From: Planctomycetaceae bacterium UBA2671
Lineage (GTDB): Bacteria; Planctomycetota; Planctomycetia; Planctomycetales; Planctomycetaceae
Direction: 5' to 3'
Length of the DNA: 33,089 bases
Assembly: GCA_002359185.1 (NCBI GenBank)
Contig: DEML01000038.1
Location: 86,067-119,155, forward strand
Shown here: in pieces, positions 8,024 to 17,121 of the stretch
Layout of the letters: each line of letters begins with the position of its first letter
Numbering within the stretch: the stretch's first letter is position 1
Made by a program: the position numbers and the translations under genes
The notes under the pieces: generated by a model
Told to the model about the DNA's origin: nothing
Databases searched by the model: none
The model's input: only the letters and a program-made list of their open reading frames with translations

Positions 8024-10533
8024 TGTGAGTCCCCCTTGCTGCTGCCACGCCAATCGGCGATGCGGACCAGTGTTTCCAGATAAGCCAGACGAAAGGGGCC
8101 GAATTGATCGCGAAGTTGCAATGTTCGCGAAAGCCAACTCGGACTCACTTGCCCCGCCTCGTTGAATGAGTCTCCCAACTGCATCACCGAGAGTTCCAGT
8201 TGGAGAGCTTCAGAGACTTCTCCATTGCCAATTTCCAACGCAGGCAGTTCATCGTGATCCCACAATCCCCGCGCGAACAAGCGGCCATCTTTGGGTTTCG
8301 TTTCATTGGGAAGGCTACGAATACTCAAGCGGACTTTGCCATGATGAGCGGCGATCAGATACGCGATCAGATTCACAGCAGGATCCTCGGCATGTTGTTG
8401 CAGAAATGCGAGGGCACTGGCAAGTTCGTGTCGAAAGCCTCGTCGTGAAATTTTCTGCTCATCACGTATCATTTTGTATTGGAGATAGCCACCGTTTTTT
8501 TCAGATTTCGCCCACATTTGATCCCCCGGCAAGTCCGGATTTGCCCCCTGCATCGCTCCCTGAAACGCGGGATGAGCCTTACCGACATCGTGCCACCAAG
8601 CGGCTCGAATGATTTCTTCCCATGGAATCGCTGTATCCCACTGAGCATCTTCGGCTTGTTGTAACTGTAACGCGGAAGTGCCGACATCGTTCAAGTGGGT
8701 TTGTATGGTAATTGCCGCTCCCGGTTCCTCCTGATCCATTGCTGGCAGAGACGCTGCATTTTTTACGGAGGGACAGGGCTTGACCGGCCCATCGGAAATT
8801 TCACCCGTCCAGCCAAGTTCCGTGTCATATCCACCAGCCTGTTGATGCAGCAACACAAATTGCCCCGGCCGTACATTCCGGCACTCTTCCCACTCGTTCT
8901 CCAAGGGATTCCAGACCCAGGCTAGAGATTTCGTCTTCTCGTTCTTTTTGAGTGTTTTGGAGATAAACTCTTTGAACTGAGTGATCGATACGGCACAAAG
9001 CTCCTGCCGATCAGGAGCAGGAAATGTTTCGGGATCTGGCTGAGGTGGTTCGCGTTTCCTGTTCGACTCACCAATCTCCCAGCCACGCCAGTAAACCTGC
9101 ACGCTCGTGTCGTCGTCTTCTCGAATGAAGCGGGAAATGTCGAGATCGTTTCCGCTCAAATCGGGAGTGGTATCAAAAAGTTCAATCAGGTCTTTCCTGC
9201 GAAGGACATGGACAATCGGTTCGGGTTCTGTCACCTTGGGAAGTGATTGAGGGCCGACATCGGTTAGATTACGAATCACATCTCTGGCACGATCCATCTC
9301 TTCAATCGTGTAAGGCAATGCAATAGGTGCAGCCTGCCTGGCATTTTCAGTATCAAGATCGATCCAGAAAATCTGAGCACTCGGATGGTTCTTAGTTCCA
9401 CACTTTCCTTTGCGATTACAGCGACCGAATCGCTGCACCAGAGAAGACCAGGGAGCCAGTTCTGTAAACAGAGTGGTCGCCGAGATGTCGACTCCCGCTT
9501 CAATTGCCTGAGTGGCAACCAGAATTCGTCCGGCTGGCGGGATACTCTGTTCATTCAATGCTTCCGACTGAATGCGTTCCCGCTCATGGGGTCGAAATCG
9601 AGAATGGATCAATTTGATTTCGAGTCCATTTTCTTTTTCCGTTTGCTTCTGAAGCTGGCGAAATGTCTCCTGGGCTCGATCGACCCGATTGAGAACAACC
9701 AGTGTCAAAGTGCCTGCCTGATGCGCTTGCAGAACCTGCTCAGCAAGATGTTGAGGGTATTTCTTTCGAGATGCAGAATCTGTCGGAACGGCTAGACTTG
9801 CCGGCTGCAATGGTTTTGAGGCGGTCAGTAAATTCTCAACTCGTTCATCGTCCCGGTCATCCACTTCAATCTGTTCCGATCGCCATTTCTCGGTTTCCGG
9901 CAACGGGTGATCCACGGTATTGAGAGGATCGGGATTGAGCGTCGCGGACATCCACAATGTCTGGCAATTTCCATAGGTCTGCAGTTTTTCACGTAGACCC
10001 TGCAATTGAGCAGATGTTGTCAAGCCGACACCCATCAATTGCGTCTCGTCCAGAACCCACAGGCAATCATTATTGACGAGCGAAAAATCGATAGGCCAGC
10101 GATAACGACTCATGCCATAGCCACGGTTCAACGCCCGGGACAAAAGCATATCCTGAGTCCCAATCAAAATCGCATCTTTCTCAGGGGAGGCATACCAGCG
10201 GGAATCCTCTTCGCCGCCCATCAGCACGTGCAGATTGACAGGTCTCTTCAATAAACCAGCCTGCTGCAACTGGTCGCGCCAGTTTTCTGCGACATCTCGA
10301 GTTTGTTCAACCAGCGTTCGCATCGGCAGACAATAAATGAGACGCCTTGGAGTTTGAGAATCGTTCTCATCCTGATGCCGACGATACATCCAGGCCAGAA
10401 TCACAGCAGCCGTTTTCCCGACTCCGGTGGGAACACTCAACACTTCAGGAAACAACTCCGCTTCGGCGAGTCGATTCTGATAGGGGTACGGTGCAAAGCC
10501 GGTGGCAGATTTGAAAAATGTTTTATAGCTCAT
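8020..10533 (-). CDS. cas3: Cas3, helicase-HD nuclease of type I-G
   Basis: The 837-residue protein has an SF2 helicase first and an HD nuclease last, the order expected for subtype I-G and opposite to most Cas3 proteins. Helicase motifs visible are Walker A PTGVGKT (35-41), motif II DETQ (162-165), SATL (196-199) and motif VI QRFGRCNRKG (367-376). The HD part shows WWHDVGKAH with His648-Asp649, then RHE at 701-703 and AAHHGK at 728-733. Cas3 unwinds and degrades the displaced target strand after Cascade binds. It starts 12 bp after the WYL regulator stop and its own stop overlaps the csx17 start (ATGA). Confidence 0.96.
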   Translation of the reverse strand: MSYKTFFKSATGFAPYPYQNRLAEAELFPEVLSVPTGVGKTAAVILAWMYRRHQDENDSQTPRRLIYCLPMRTLVEQTRDVAENWRDQLQQAGLLKRPVNLHVLMGGEEDSRWYASPEKDAILIGTQDMLLSRALNRGYGMSRYRWPIDFSLVNNDCLWVLDETQLMGVGLTTSAQLQGLREKLQTYGNCQTLWMSATLNPDPLNTVDHPLPETEKWRSEQIEVDDRDDERVENLLTASKPLQPASLAVPTDSASRKKYPQHLAEQVLQAHQAGTLTLVVLNRVDRAQETFRQLQKQTEKENGLEIKLIHSRFRPHERERIQSEALNEQSIPPAGRILVATQAIEAGVDISATTLFTELAPWSSLVQRFGRCNRKGKCGTKNHPSAQIFWIDLDTENARQAAPIALPYTIEEMDRARDVIRNLTDVGPQSLPKVTEPEPIVHVLRRKDLIELFDTTPDLSGNDLDISRFIREDDDTSVQVYWRGWEIGESNRKREPPQPDPETFPAPDRQELCAVSITQFKEFISKTLKKNEKTKSLAWVWNPLENEWEECRNVRPGQFVLLHQQAGGYDTELGWTGEISDGPVKPCPSVKNAASLPAMDQEEPGAAITIQTHLNDVGTSALQLQQAEDAQWDTAIPWEEIIRAAWWHDVGKAHPAFQGAMQGANPDLPGDQMWAKSEKNGGYLQYKMIRDEQKISRRGFRHELASALAFLQQHAEDPAVNLIAYLIAAHHGKVRLSIRSLPNETKPKDGRLFARGLWDHDELPALEIGNGEVSEALQLELSVMQLGDSFNEAGQVSPSWLSRTLQLRDQFGPFRLAYLETLVRIADWRGSSKGDSQ

Positions 10534-10545
10534 GAGGACTATCGA

Positions 10546-11556
10546 TTATTTATTGGAAACGGAATTCAGATACATTTGGCTCAACACCCCCACCTCATCC
10601 CGAATCTGCTCAATCAATTCCTCCGGCTCAATCACGCGGGCGTGGCGACCGAAGCTGAGGAGCCAGGAGCGGAATTCTTCGAAGGTGGAGAGGGAGTATG
10701 CGGCGATCACGGAGCCGTCGGATTGAGGGACAAGTTCCTGGCTCGGATGGAATTTCTTTTCATTAAGGATGCGAACGACATCTTTTGAGAAGCGGACTCT
10801 CACTGTGCTGGGAGGGTCGTCTTTACTGAAAATTCCGAAAGAGTTGGCGAGAAACTCTTCGGATTGAAAATCCTGAGGGCGTTTGAATTTCATCAGGCCC
10901 GATTGCACTTCGACTTCTGAAATGCGATCGATTTTGAAGGTGCGGATCTGTTTGTGCTGTAGCGACCAGGCAATCAGATAGAGGGCTCCTTTGTGAAACA
11001 CAATCGCATAGGGATGAATATCGTAGAACGTGACGGGTTCGGTCGAACGCAAGGATTGGTAGGTGATCACGGTCAGTCTGCGTTCCTCGGCTGCCATCAT
11101 TAATTCGTCAATCAGCTCGGCTCGATCGGAATAATCAACGTGCTGGAGTGTACTCAAGTGGACTGTCGCTGCCAGCTTTTCGAGATACTCAATCGTCTGA
11201 TCACTCAAAGCGGCTCGCATTTTCTGAAACGCACTTTGCGAACCCTTCCAGAACAGCGTTCCCGCAAAGGCCTCCAGAAACTGACGCCCCAGATACAACG
11301 CAGCCGCCTCTTCAAGAGTAAACTGCAACTGAGCAATGCCGACTTCGGAATTGATTTTCCAATGCTTCCGCCCATGCGAACCGACGGATTCATGAATCGG
11401 AAAACCAACCGTTTTGAGCAGATTCAAATCCCGCAGAATCGTCCGCGTGTGCACTTCCCCTTCATCAGCCAACTCCTTGACGGTCATCCCATACCGCCGC
11501 GCAGAAAGCAACTGCAGAATCCGCCACTGCCGCATCAATTGATAAGACTCACCCAT
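10546..11556 (-). CDS. WYL-domain transcription regulator heading the cas operon
   Basis: The 336-residue protein has an N-terminal helix-turn-helix (about 10-55: RILQLLSARRYGMTVKELAD then TRTILRDLNLLKTVGFPI), a WYL domain (about 140-220, with HPYAIVFHKGALYLIAWS and FKIDRISEVEV) and a C-terminal WCX extension. WYL proteins bind nucleic-acid or nucleotide ligands and several regulate CRISPR or other defence loci. Being the first gene of the cas operon, 12 bp before cas3, it probably regulates that operon and itself. The ATG at 11556 has AGGA 7 nt upstream; a GTG lies one codon earlier. Whether it represses or activates cannot be told from sequence. Confidence 0.92.
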   Translation of the reverse strand: MGESYQLMRQWRILQLLSARRYGMTVKELADEGEVHTRTILRDLNLLKTVGFPIHESVGSHGRKHWKINSEVGIAQLQFTLEEAAALYLGRQFLEAFAGTLFWKGSQSAFQKMRAALSDQTIEYLEKLAATVHLSTLQHVDYSDRAELIDELMMAAEERRLTVITYQSLRSTEPVTFYDIHPYAIVFHKGALYLIAWSLQHKQIRTFKIDRISEVEVQSGLMKFKRPQDFQSEEFLANSFGIFSKDDPPSTVRVRFSKDVVRILNEKKFHPSQELVPQSDGSVIAAYSLSTFEEFRSWLLSFGRHARVIEPEELIEQIRDEVGVLSQMYLNSVSNK

Positions 11557-11639
11557 CACTTCATCCTGAGATCAAACATCTTGCTGATGGTCATACATTA
11601 AACAGCAACCTTCCCCAGATATGTCACACGATCACATGT

Positions 11640-11680
11640 TCAGTATTACTGAGTAGAGTCGTTTGATGAATTGTTGTCAA
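11640..11680 (-). promoter_or_regulatory. Promoter and palindromic candidate operator of the WYL-cas operon
   Basis: On the minus strand a perfect -35 TTGACA (11675-11680) is followed after exactly 17 nt by TCTACT (11652-11657), four of six matches to a -10. A perfect 13-bp palindrome, TCAGTATTACTGA (11640-11652), begins at the end of the -10 and covers the expected start of transcription near 11645. It sits about 85-95 bp upstream of the WYL start codon. The arrangement suits a repressor, most simply the WYL protein itself. The binding assignment is inference. Confidence 0.55.
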
Positions 11681-12063
11681 TCCAACGAAGAAATGGTTTT
11701 CATGTCATTCAGGTAATCAAGAAAAGCGACTGAGCAGTACAAGTCAGCAATCCGCGGATTTCATTGATTGATATTCAAAATTAAGTCGACGGACGTTATG
11801 AGGAATTCTCGCTTTGACAAACAACAAGGACATCGAAACGATTCCAATCGCTCACCGAATCCGATTAGAGTAAAACAAATGATGGGTTCTATAGATTGAA
11901 ATCGGTTGAGGTGATTGTCAATTTCTAACAAGACATAGTGAGGTCTGTCATTGGATTCTTACATGTCTTGGCTTATTGATTACGCTCTCAAGTGCAATCT
12001 TTGGATTCGTTGATTAACTTGGCAGAATCTCTTCCTTCTCTCTTTTCTGATTTACTCGATTTC
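11681..12063. other. Intergenic region upstream of the rightward chimeric gene
   Basis: Beyond the cas promoter this AT-rich stretch shows no gene, tRNA or clear terminator. It should contain the promoter of the rightward TPR gene, but I see no convincing -35/-10 pair or ribosome-binding site. The reading frame of the downstream gene stays open back to a GTG at 11992, with an in-frame stop at 11977. Confidence 0.4.
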
Positions 12064-15000
12064 ATGAATTCACTTCAGCATATTCTGCAACTCATGCAGG
12101 AAGGTCGGCTTCTACAGGCAGAAGCCTTATTCAATCAATTGTCGGAATCAGACGCGGCCGATCCTCAGGCTTTGCACCTTGGGGGTGTTATCGCGATGAG
12201 ATTAGAGCAGCTTGGAGTTGCTCTTCAACGTATCGATCAGGCGATTGTTCGAGATCATCGGAATGCCGAATTTCATAACACGCGAGGGGCGATTCTAATG
12301 GAACTGGAAAGATTTCCGGAATCGTTTGCAGCGTTTTCAGTGGCTCTGCAGATCAATCCTGGCTATCTGGAAGCCAACCGAAATCGTGGCTTGCCTCTGT
12401 TGAAAGCAGGCCAGTACGAAGGAGCGGAACGCGCCTTTCGGGAAGCGTTGGAACAGTTTTCCAGTGACCTCGAAAGCTGGTTGTTTCTGGCGGAAGCTCA
12501 ATTGGGTCAGAAGAATTACGTCGGGACGGTCAACTCAATTCAGCAGTCACTTCGCTTGGATCCCCATTGCCCCAAAGCCCACCTAGTATTGATCAGGACG
12601 CTGATCTCTGGTGAGTATTTTTTAGCTGCGGAAGAGGCCCTCTCCAAGGCCCAGCAAATCTGTGAGAGGCATCCCGAATACATCGAGCTTCGTGCCGTAT
12701 TGCTCTCAAAAACAGAGAAATTCTCAGAGGCAATCCCTCTCTATCAGGCACTGATCGATAATTCTTCTGGTTCATTCAATATCAAAATCCTTCTAGCAGC
12801 GGCTTTGCTGAAGACGGATCGAATCTCCGAATTTCATCAATTGTTGGAAGTGATCATAAAAGAGCAAAGCCAAGACTCACAACTGTTAAACGGATTGGCG
12901 GATATTTTAAAGAAGCATCAATTACTGAATGAGGCCTCGGCAATTTATCAAAGTGTATTATCCGTTGAACCCAATCATCATTTGGCACGGATCGGTTTGG
13001 CGGAAATCGATTATGAGCGGGGAAAATTTCCAGAGGCTTTCAATGTGATTGAAACTCTTAGAAAAGCAGGAGTGCGGAATCTAAGGCTTTGTCTCCTGGA
13101 AGCCAGGCTGGCAATCGCTCAGGGACATTCTGATCTGGCGATTCGTCATCTGCGTCACCTGGTGGCCGACGATCCGAATCATGTGGAGGGCTGTCGGCTG
13201 TTGACGGAAGAGTTACTGAAGGTTTCGGTTGTTGTGGGAGCAGTGGCCGGAATGGGGAGTCCACGAAGGTTGCGGCTGGAAGAAGCGTTATTATCATGTC
13301 AACGGGGGTTGAGTCATGCTGACAATCAGGAATTGCTTTACCTGCAGGCAAAAACCTTATATGCATTGCAGCGTCCTCAAGAAGCCATTGTCATATTGAG
13401 TCGACTCGAACAGGAGGCAACTGATGCCAGGGTTGTGCAACTGCTGGGGCAATGTCAGCTCGAGATGGGAACCATCGAAGAGAGCCGAGTTTCGTTTCAG
13501 CAAGCTTTGCAGAGAGATCCCAATTCTGCCCCAGCTCATTACCATCTGGCAATTTCTGGTGAAATGAATCATGGGGAGGAACGGATTGAAGATCTGCAAA
13601 ATCGACTCCAGGATGACCAGCTTTCTGCCAGACACAAATCACTTCTCTGGATGGCACTTGGTCGTGCCCATGATGCGAACAAACACTACGAGGAAGCCTT
13701 TGATGCCTATCTCCAGGGAAATCAACTCAAGCCACGCCCTGATTTTACGAACCCTGAACAACAAAGACTGGCCGATCATCAGCACTTTGTGAGTGAAATC
13801 GCTGCTGTTTTTGATTGCGATTTTTACGAACAGAGAATTGAAATGGGTCATCAAAGCAAGCTGCCGGTTTTTATCGTTGGCATGCCTCGATCGGGAACGA
13901 CATTGACCGAGCAAATTCTGTCCAGTCACACACACGTCTATGGTGCCGGTGAATTGCAGGAAGTGGGAGCCTGGCCTATGCAAATAGAGCGAATGATTCG
14001 TACTCGCCCCGCTAATTATCCAGATGCCGCTCGGGAATTGGATCACCATCAGATCATGCAATTAGCCAGCAGGCATGAACGATTTCTCGCAGGTCATGCT
14101 CCGTCAGCGTTGCGAATCGTCGATAAAATGCCGACCAATTTTTTACATCTCGGTCTGATTGGGCTGTTGTTTCCGAACGCTAAAATCATTCACTGTCTCC
14201 GTGATCCTCGTGATATTGCTGTCTCGTGTCTCCGTCAAAATTTGGACTGGCCGTTTTGTGATCTCGAACAACTTGGCCCTTACATCACAGCCTATCAAAA
14301 CATCATGCAGCATTGGAAATCGACGATTCCCAATGCCAATGCCATCAACTCCGCTGAGGCCACCTATCACGCAGACCTGTCGGCTTTGCCTCCTCGTCCG
14401 AACGATCTTCTAACAACTCAAGCCCAAAACGAAGCTGTCATTTACGGGACTCAGGATGCCACCATTCGAGCCTTGGAAGAAGTCTATCGACTGGCTGTCC
14501 AGAACGCTCGGGCCACCTATGAGGGAGCGATTCAAGACGCAACCGCTCTCAAAGTGACGGCGACCACTCAGGCTCTGGTCGATTATCAGATCGTCGTCGC
14601 TCAGAACGAGTCCACTGCCGCGGCTGCTCAGGCCACCTCTTCCGGAACCGCCGAAGATCAACAGGCTGCCTACGAAGCTGCTGCTCAACTGGCCTACATG
14701 CAGGCCTACGCAACCTCGTATGTCACCTATCAAACCGCTCAAACGGTGGCCGACAATAATTACGAAGAGGCCATCAATACCGCCGACAACGGCTACGCCG
14801 ATGACATCGCCGCCGCTGAAGCGATCCGCCAGGCTCAACTCGATACCGCCTGGAACATTTACAGCATGGCGACCCTCGAGTCCAATCTGACTTATCAAAC
14901 AGACTACGAGTCCACCCAACAGGTCTTTCGCACCAATAGCAGTCTGGCTCAACAGACACAGCGAACCAATTCCTTTGAAGCAAGTCGCGATCTGGCCGTC

Positions 15001-16278
15001 AATCAGGCGACCGCTCAGCGGGATTACCAGAACGGTCAGCGTCCCGATGCCGCGACCGCCAGCACATCCACCGGTTACAACACTCTGCTCTCTCAAGAGT
15101 CGGACACTTACGATCAAGCAGTGGCTGGTTCGAGATTGGCCTACCAGGGTTCAACCATCGATTCTCAGCAGGGCTACCACACCGGCTTATCTCAGGCGAG
15201 TCGAGACGATCAGGCTCGCTATCTCGAAGCCGAACGGCTCTACGACATCGCCATTGCCGATGCAAACCTCGCCTTTGAACAGGCCCGCATTGCTGCCCAG
15301 ACAACCCGTCGAGGTCTCATCGCCGCAGCCGATGCCGACTACGCTTATGAAATCGCTCAGGCCGATGCCGCTCACATCTCGGGCGAACGAGCCGCGAATG
15401 TGGCCGCCTGGTCCTCCCTCTCGACCGACCTCGGCACCCCCTACGCCCAGTTCAAACTGGACGAAGCCCAGGCTCAGGCCGATACCTGGGACGCCATCTC
15501 CGCCCAGTATATCGCCCAGTACAACCCAGCAGGCACCGAAAACTTCGCCACCGCGAATCTGACCGCCTCCTCCAGCCGGGATCAGGCCTGGACAACTTAC
15601 GCCCTGGCTCAGGCGACGATCAACCATCAGCAGGAAGTCGATCGGCTGAATTTGAAAGCCGGGTTTGATTTGGGGATCACCGATGCCCAGCATCAGCAGA
15701 CAACCAAACTGGCCGAAGTTCAGCAGCAGTTCCAGCAGGTCAAATACGGCATCGAAGGCTACTCGCAAGCGGCTTACGACTATGCCGGTTTAACGGTCGA
15801 AACCTACGAGGATGAATACGGCAATCCGATCACTTACGAACCCAATCGCGACACCGTCTACCGCAATTCGGTCAAGCAGGCCTGGCGGGATAGCGATCAA
15901 GCCCAATCGACCGCCCGGCTCGATTATGTAACCAACCTCAGCGGAATCCATCAAACCGCCGAAGCCGATCTGGCCGAAGTGAATCGGATCTATCAGCAAG
16001 CCCTGGCCGACGCCAACCGCATCGCTTCTGACGCCCGAGCCCTCGTCCGCACCAACTTCAACAAACTCGAAGCCGACACCTACGCCCAGGAAACCTCCAC
16101 CTGGACAACCTCCGCCCCCACCCCGTGGCACAAACAGGCCGCCCTGAACGCAGAAGCTCAGGCCGGGGCGACAAGACGGCTATTGAACTTTTTCTCGCTG
16201 GTGTCCAAGGCTGGGAAGTCGAAATGCGGAGGTATTTCTCCGCGAAATCCGATGGTCGCGCATAAGCGTAATCGCTGA
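12064..16278 (+). CDS. Chimeric ORF: TPR-sulfotransferase fused to an Ala/Gln/Tyr-rich helical region
   Basis: The 1404-residue ORF has three unlike parts. Residues 1 to about 590 are tetratricopeptide repeats. Residues 600-755 are the first half of a sulfotransferase: PAPS-binding loop VFIVGMPRSGTT at 602-613 and CLRDPRDIAVSCLRQN about 110 residues later. The domain stops at MQHWKSTIPN, before the C-terminal region that normally follows. From about 757 the protein becomes a long low-complexity helical stretch rich in Ala, Gln, Tyr, Asp and Thr (for example EATYHADL, DNNYEEAINTADNGY), as found in very large planctomycete RHS-like surface proteins, with more GC-rich codons. The last 39 residues run out of frame through another gene fragment. 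The intact PAPS loop suggests derivation from a working enzyme; the fusion is probably not active. The ATG at 12064 fits the first TPR best; a GTG at 11992 is possible. Neither has a Shine-Dalgarno sequence. Confidence 0.75.
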   Translation: MNSLQHILQLMQEGRLLQAEALFNQLSESDAADPQALHLGGVIAMRLEQLGVALQRIDQAIVRDHRNAEFHNTRGAILMELERFPESFAAFSVALQINPGYLEANRNRGLPLLKAGQYEGAERAFREALEQFSSDLESWLFLAEAQLGQKNYVGTVNSIQQSLRLDPHCPKAHLVLIRTLISGEYFLAAEEALSKAQQICERHPEYIELRAVLLSKTEKFSEAIPLYQALIDNSSGSFNIKILLAAALLKTDRISEFHQLLEVIIKEQSQDSQLLNGLADILKKHQLLNEASAIYQSVLSVEPNHHLARIGLAEIDYERGKFPEAFNVIETLRKAGVRNLRLCLLEARLAIAQGHSDLAIRHLRHLVADDPNHVEGCRLLTEELLKVSVVVGAVAGMGSPRRLRLEEALLSCQRGLSHADNQELLYLQAKTLYALQRPQEAIVILSRLEQEATDARVVQLLGQCQLEMGTIEESRVSFQQALQRDPNSAPAHYHLAISGEMNHGEERIEDLQNRLQDDQLSARHKSLLWMALGRAHDANKHYEEAFDAYLQGNQLKPRPDFTNPEQQRLADHQHFVSEIAAVFDCDFYEQRIEMGHQSKLPVFIVGMPRSGTTLTEQILSSHTHVYGAGELQEVGAWPMQIERMIRTRPANYPDAARELDHHQIMQLASRHERFLAGHAPSALRIVDKMPTNFLHLGLIGLLFPNAKIIHCLRDPRDIAVSCLRQNLDWPFCDLEQLGPYITAYQNIMQHWKSTIPNANAINSAEATYHADLSALPPRPNDLLTTQAQNEAVIYGTQDATIRALEEVYRLAVQNARATYEGAIQDATALKVTATTQALVDYQIVVAQNESTAAAAQATSSGTAEDQQAAYEAAAQLAYMQAYATSYVTYQTAQTVADNNYEEAINTADNGYADDIAAAEAIRQAQLDTAWNIYSMATLESNLTYQTDYESTQQVFRTNSSLAQQTQRTNSFEASRDLAVNQATAQRDYQNGQRPDAATASTSTGYNTLLSQESDTYDQAVAGSRLAYQGSTIDSQQGYHTGLSQASRDDQARYLEAERLYDIAIADANLAFEQARIAAQTTRRGLIAAADADYAYEIAQADAAHISGERAANVAAWSSLSTDLGTPYAQFKLDEAQAQADTWDAISAQYIAQYNPAGTENFATANLTASSSRDQAWTTYALAQATINHQQEVDRLNLKAGFDLGITDAQHQQTTKLAEVQQQFQQVKYGIEGYSQAAYDYAGLTVETYEDEYGNPITYEPNRDTVYRNSVKQAWRDSDQAQSTARLDYVTNLSGIHQTAEADLAEVNRIYQQALADANRIASDARALVRTNFNKLEADTYAQETSTWTTSAPTPWHKQAALNAEAQAGATRRLLNFFSLVSKAGKSKCGGISPRNPMVAHKRNR
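16170..16265 (+). pseudogene. Out-of-frame remnant of another gene at the end of the chimeric ORF
   Basis: In the frame one base before that of the chimeric ORF (16170 is the base just ahead of its ACA codon at 16171), these bases encode 31 residues, beginning DKTAIELFLAGVQGWE and continuing VEMRRYFSAKSDGRA, before a stop at 16263-16265. This reads as natural protein, while the chimeric ORF's own frame here gives an odd basic tail. I recall similar short segments in small planctomycete ORFs near recombinase genes but cannot confirm it. No start codon or full domain is present, so it is called a fragment. Confidence 0.45.
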
Positions 16279-16282
16279 AGAT

Positions 16283-16417
16283 TCAAGGAATATGGCCGAC
16301 AAATCCTGGCTCCTTGATGACTTTGAGGATATCGTCTTTCGGAAGCGGGCAGCATAATTCGGTGTACAGAATTGCCTGCTTGTGGAGCACGTCAAGTTCC
16401 ATCGTTGTCTTATTCAT
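16283..16417 (-). CDS. Small ORF (44 residues) at the end of the metal operon
   Basis: An ATG at 16417 overlaps the stop of the upstream CDF transporter gene as ATGA, the same coupling used by its neighbours, and opens 44 codons to a TGA at 16283-16285. The product starts MNKTTMELDVLHKQAILYTE and includes CCPLPKDDILKVIKEPGF; composition looks protein-like, with adjacent cysteines at about 22-23. I do not recognise it. The ORF ends 4 bp from the stop of the convergent chimeric gene, where sequence continuity looks broken, so it could be a truncated N-terminus of a longer protein. Confidence 0.5.
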   Translation of the reverse strand: MNKTTMELDVLHKQAILYTELCCPLPKDDILKVIKEPGFVGHIP

Positions 16418-17121
16418 GAGTCGCTGTTTTTCCTTGCGGTTGCCGTTGTTTCATCGACTTCATCGCGATTGTTTTCCGCTTTTGCGTTGTTCGCATCGTC
16501 AGATTGCACGTTCCACGCATCGCGTCCGGCATTGAATGCTTCCCAAGCGACATAAGGCACAATCAGCAGAGCCGCCACTGGATCGGCCCACCACCATCCT
16601 TGCCACTGGACCAATCCGATCCCAATCAACACCACGATCGTTTGATACTCGCAAATCATCGTGTCGATGGCGTCGTACTTCAGCGTGGCCGAATCGGTCT
16701 TTTTGCCATAGTGGTACTTTCCCCAAGCCAACATGGGATTGACCACCAGTGAAACCAGCAAAATACCGATGCCCCACCACGACATTGATGCTGTCTCTTG
16801 GCTAATCAACTTGCTGATCGCTTCGTACAGGATGAACAACACGGCAAATGTGAATGCGGTTGACAGGACGCCAAGTGCGATCTTCTTTCGCTTTTGCAGT
16901 TCGCGTTCGCTGATACCCTTTGTTTCGCCGTGAAGTCGCCAAATCATAAACGCGGCGGAATTCCCTTCGACGATGCTATCGACACCCCAACTGATTAGCG
17001 CTGAACTGCCAGCCATGAAGCCCGCCGTCAACGAAATGGCCACCTCCGCAATGTTGTAAACCAGACTGGCGATTTCGACGTTGCGGCCTTTGCGAATGAG
17101 GTCAGCACGATTCTGGTCCAT
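16414..17121 (-). CDS. CDF-family cation efflux transporter, divergent metal site
   Basis: The 235-residue membrane protein has about six hydrophobic segments and the overall CDF fold, exporting divalent cations from the cytoplasm against protons. The usual TM2 pair Asp-x3-Asp reads Asp-x3-Glu (VDSIVE), and the TM5 pair His-x3-Asp seems to read Asp-x3-Cys (DAIDTMIC), so metal choice is uncertain. The C-terminal cytoplasmic metal-binding domain of YiiP-type proteins is absent, replaced by a hydrophilic tail of about 35 residues. Its ATG directly abuts the stop of the P450 gene, so it is translated in the same operon. Confidence 0.85.
   Translation of the reverse strand: MDQNRADLIRKGRNVEIASLVYNIAEVAISLTAGFMAGSSALISWGVDSIVEGNSAAFMIWRLHGETKGISERELQKRKKIALGVLSTAFTFAVLFILYEAISKLISQETASMSWWGIGILLVSLVVNPMLAWGKYHYGKKTDSATLKYDAIDTMICEYQTIVVLIGIGLVQWQGWWWADPVAALLIVPYVAWEAFNAGRDAWNVQSDDANNAKAENNRDEVDETTATARKNSDS

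Noticed and set aside
3195..10533. A separate cas6 or csb3 gene
   Set aside because: Every long frame in the operon is assigned; none is left for these genes, and Csb2 has a Cas6-like C-terminus.
3074..11645. The word GTTCAGTA shared by the palindromes at 3074-3089 and 11640-11652
   Set aside because: About two shared 8-mers are expected by chance between the two gaps, and the palindromes otherwise differ, so a common operator is not supported.
14410..15768. Long leftward ORFs of 235 and 193 codons opposite the Ala/Gln-rich part of the chimeric gene
   Set aside because: Gly/Val/Leu-rich antisense readings of a GC-rich repetitive coding strand; no start signal or family resemblance.
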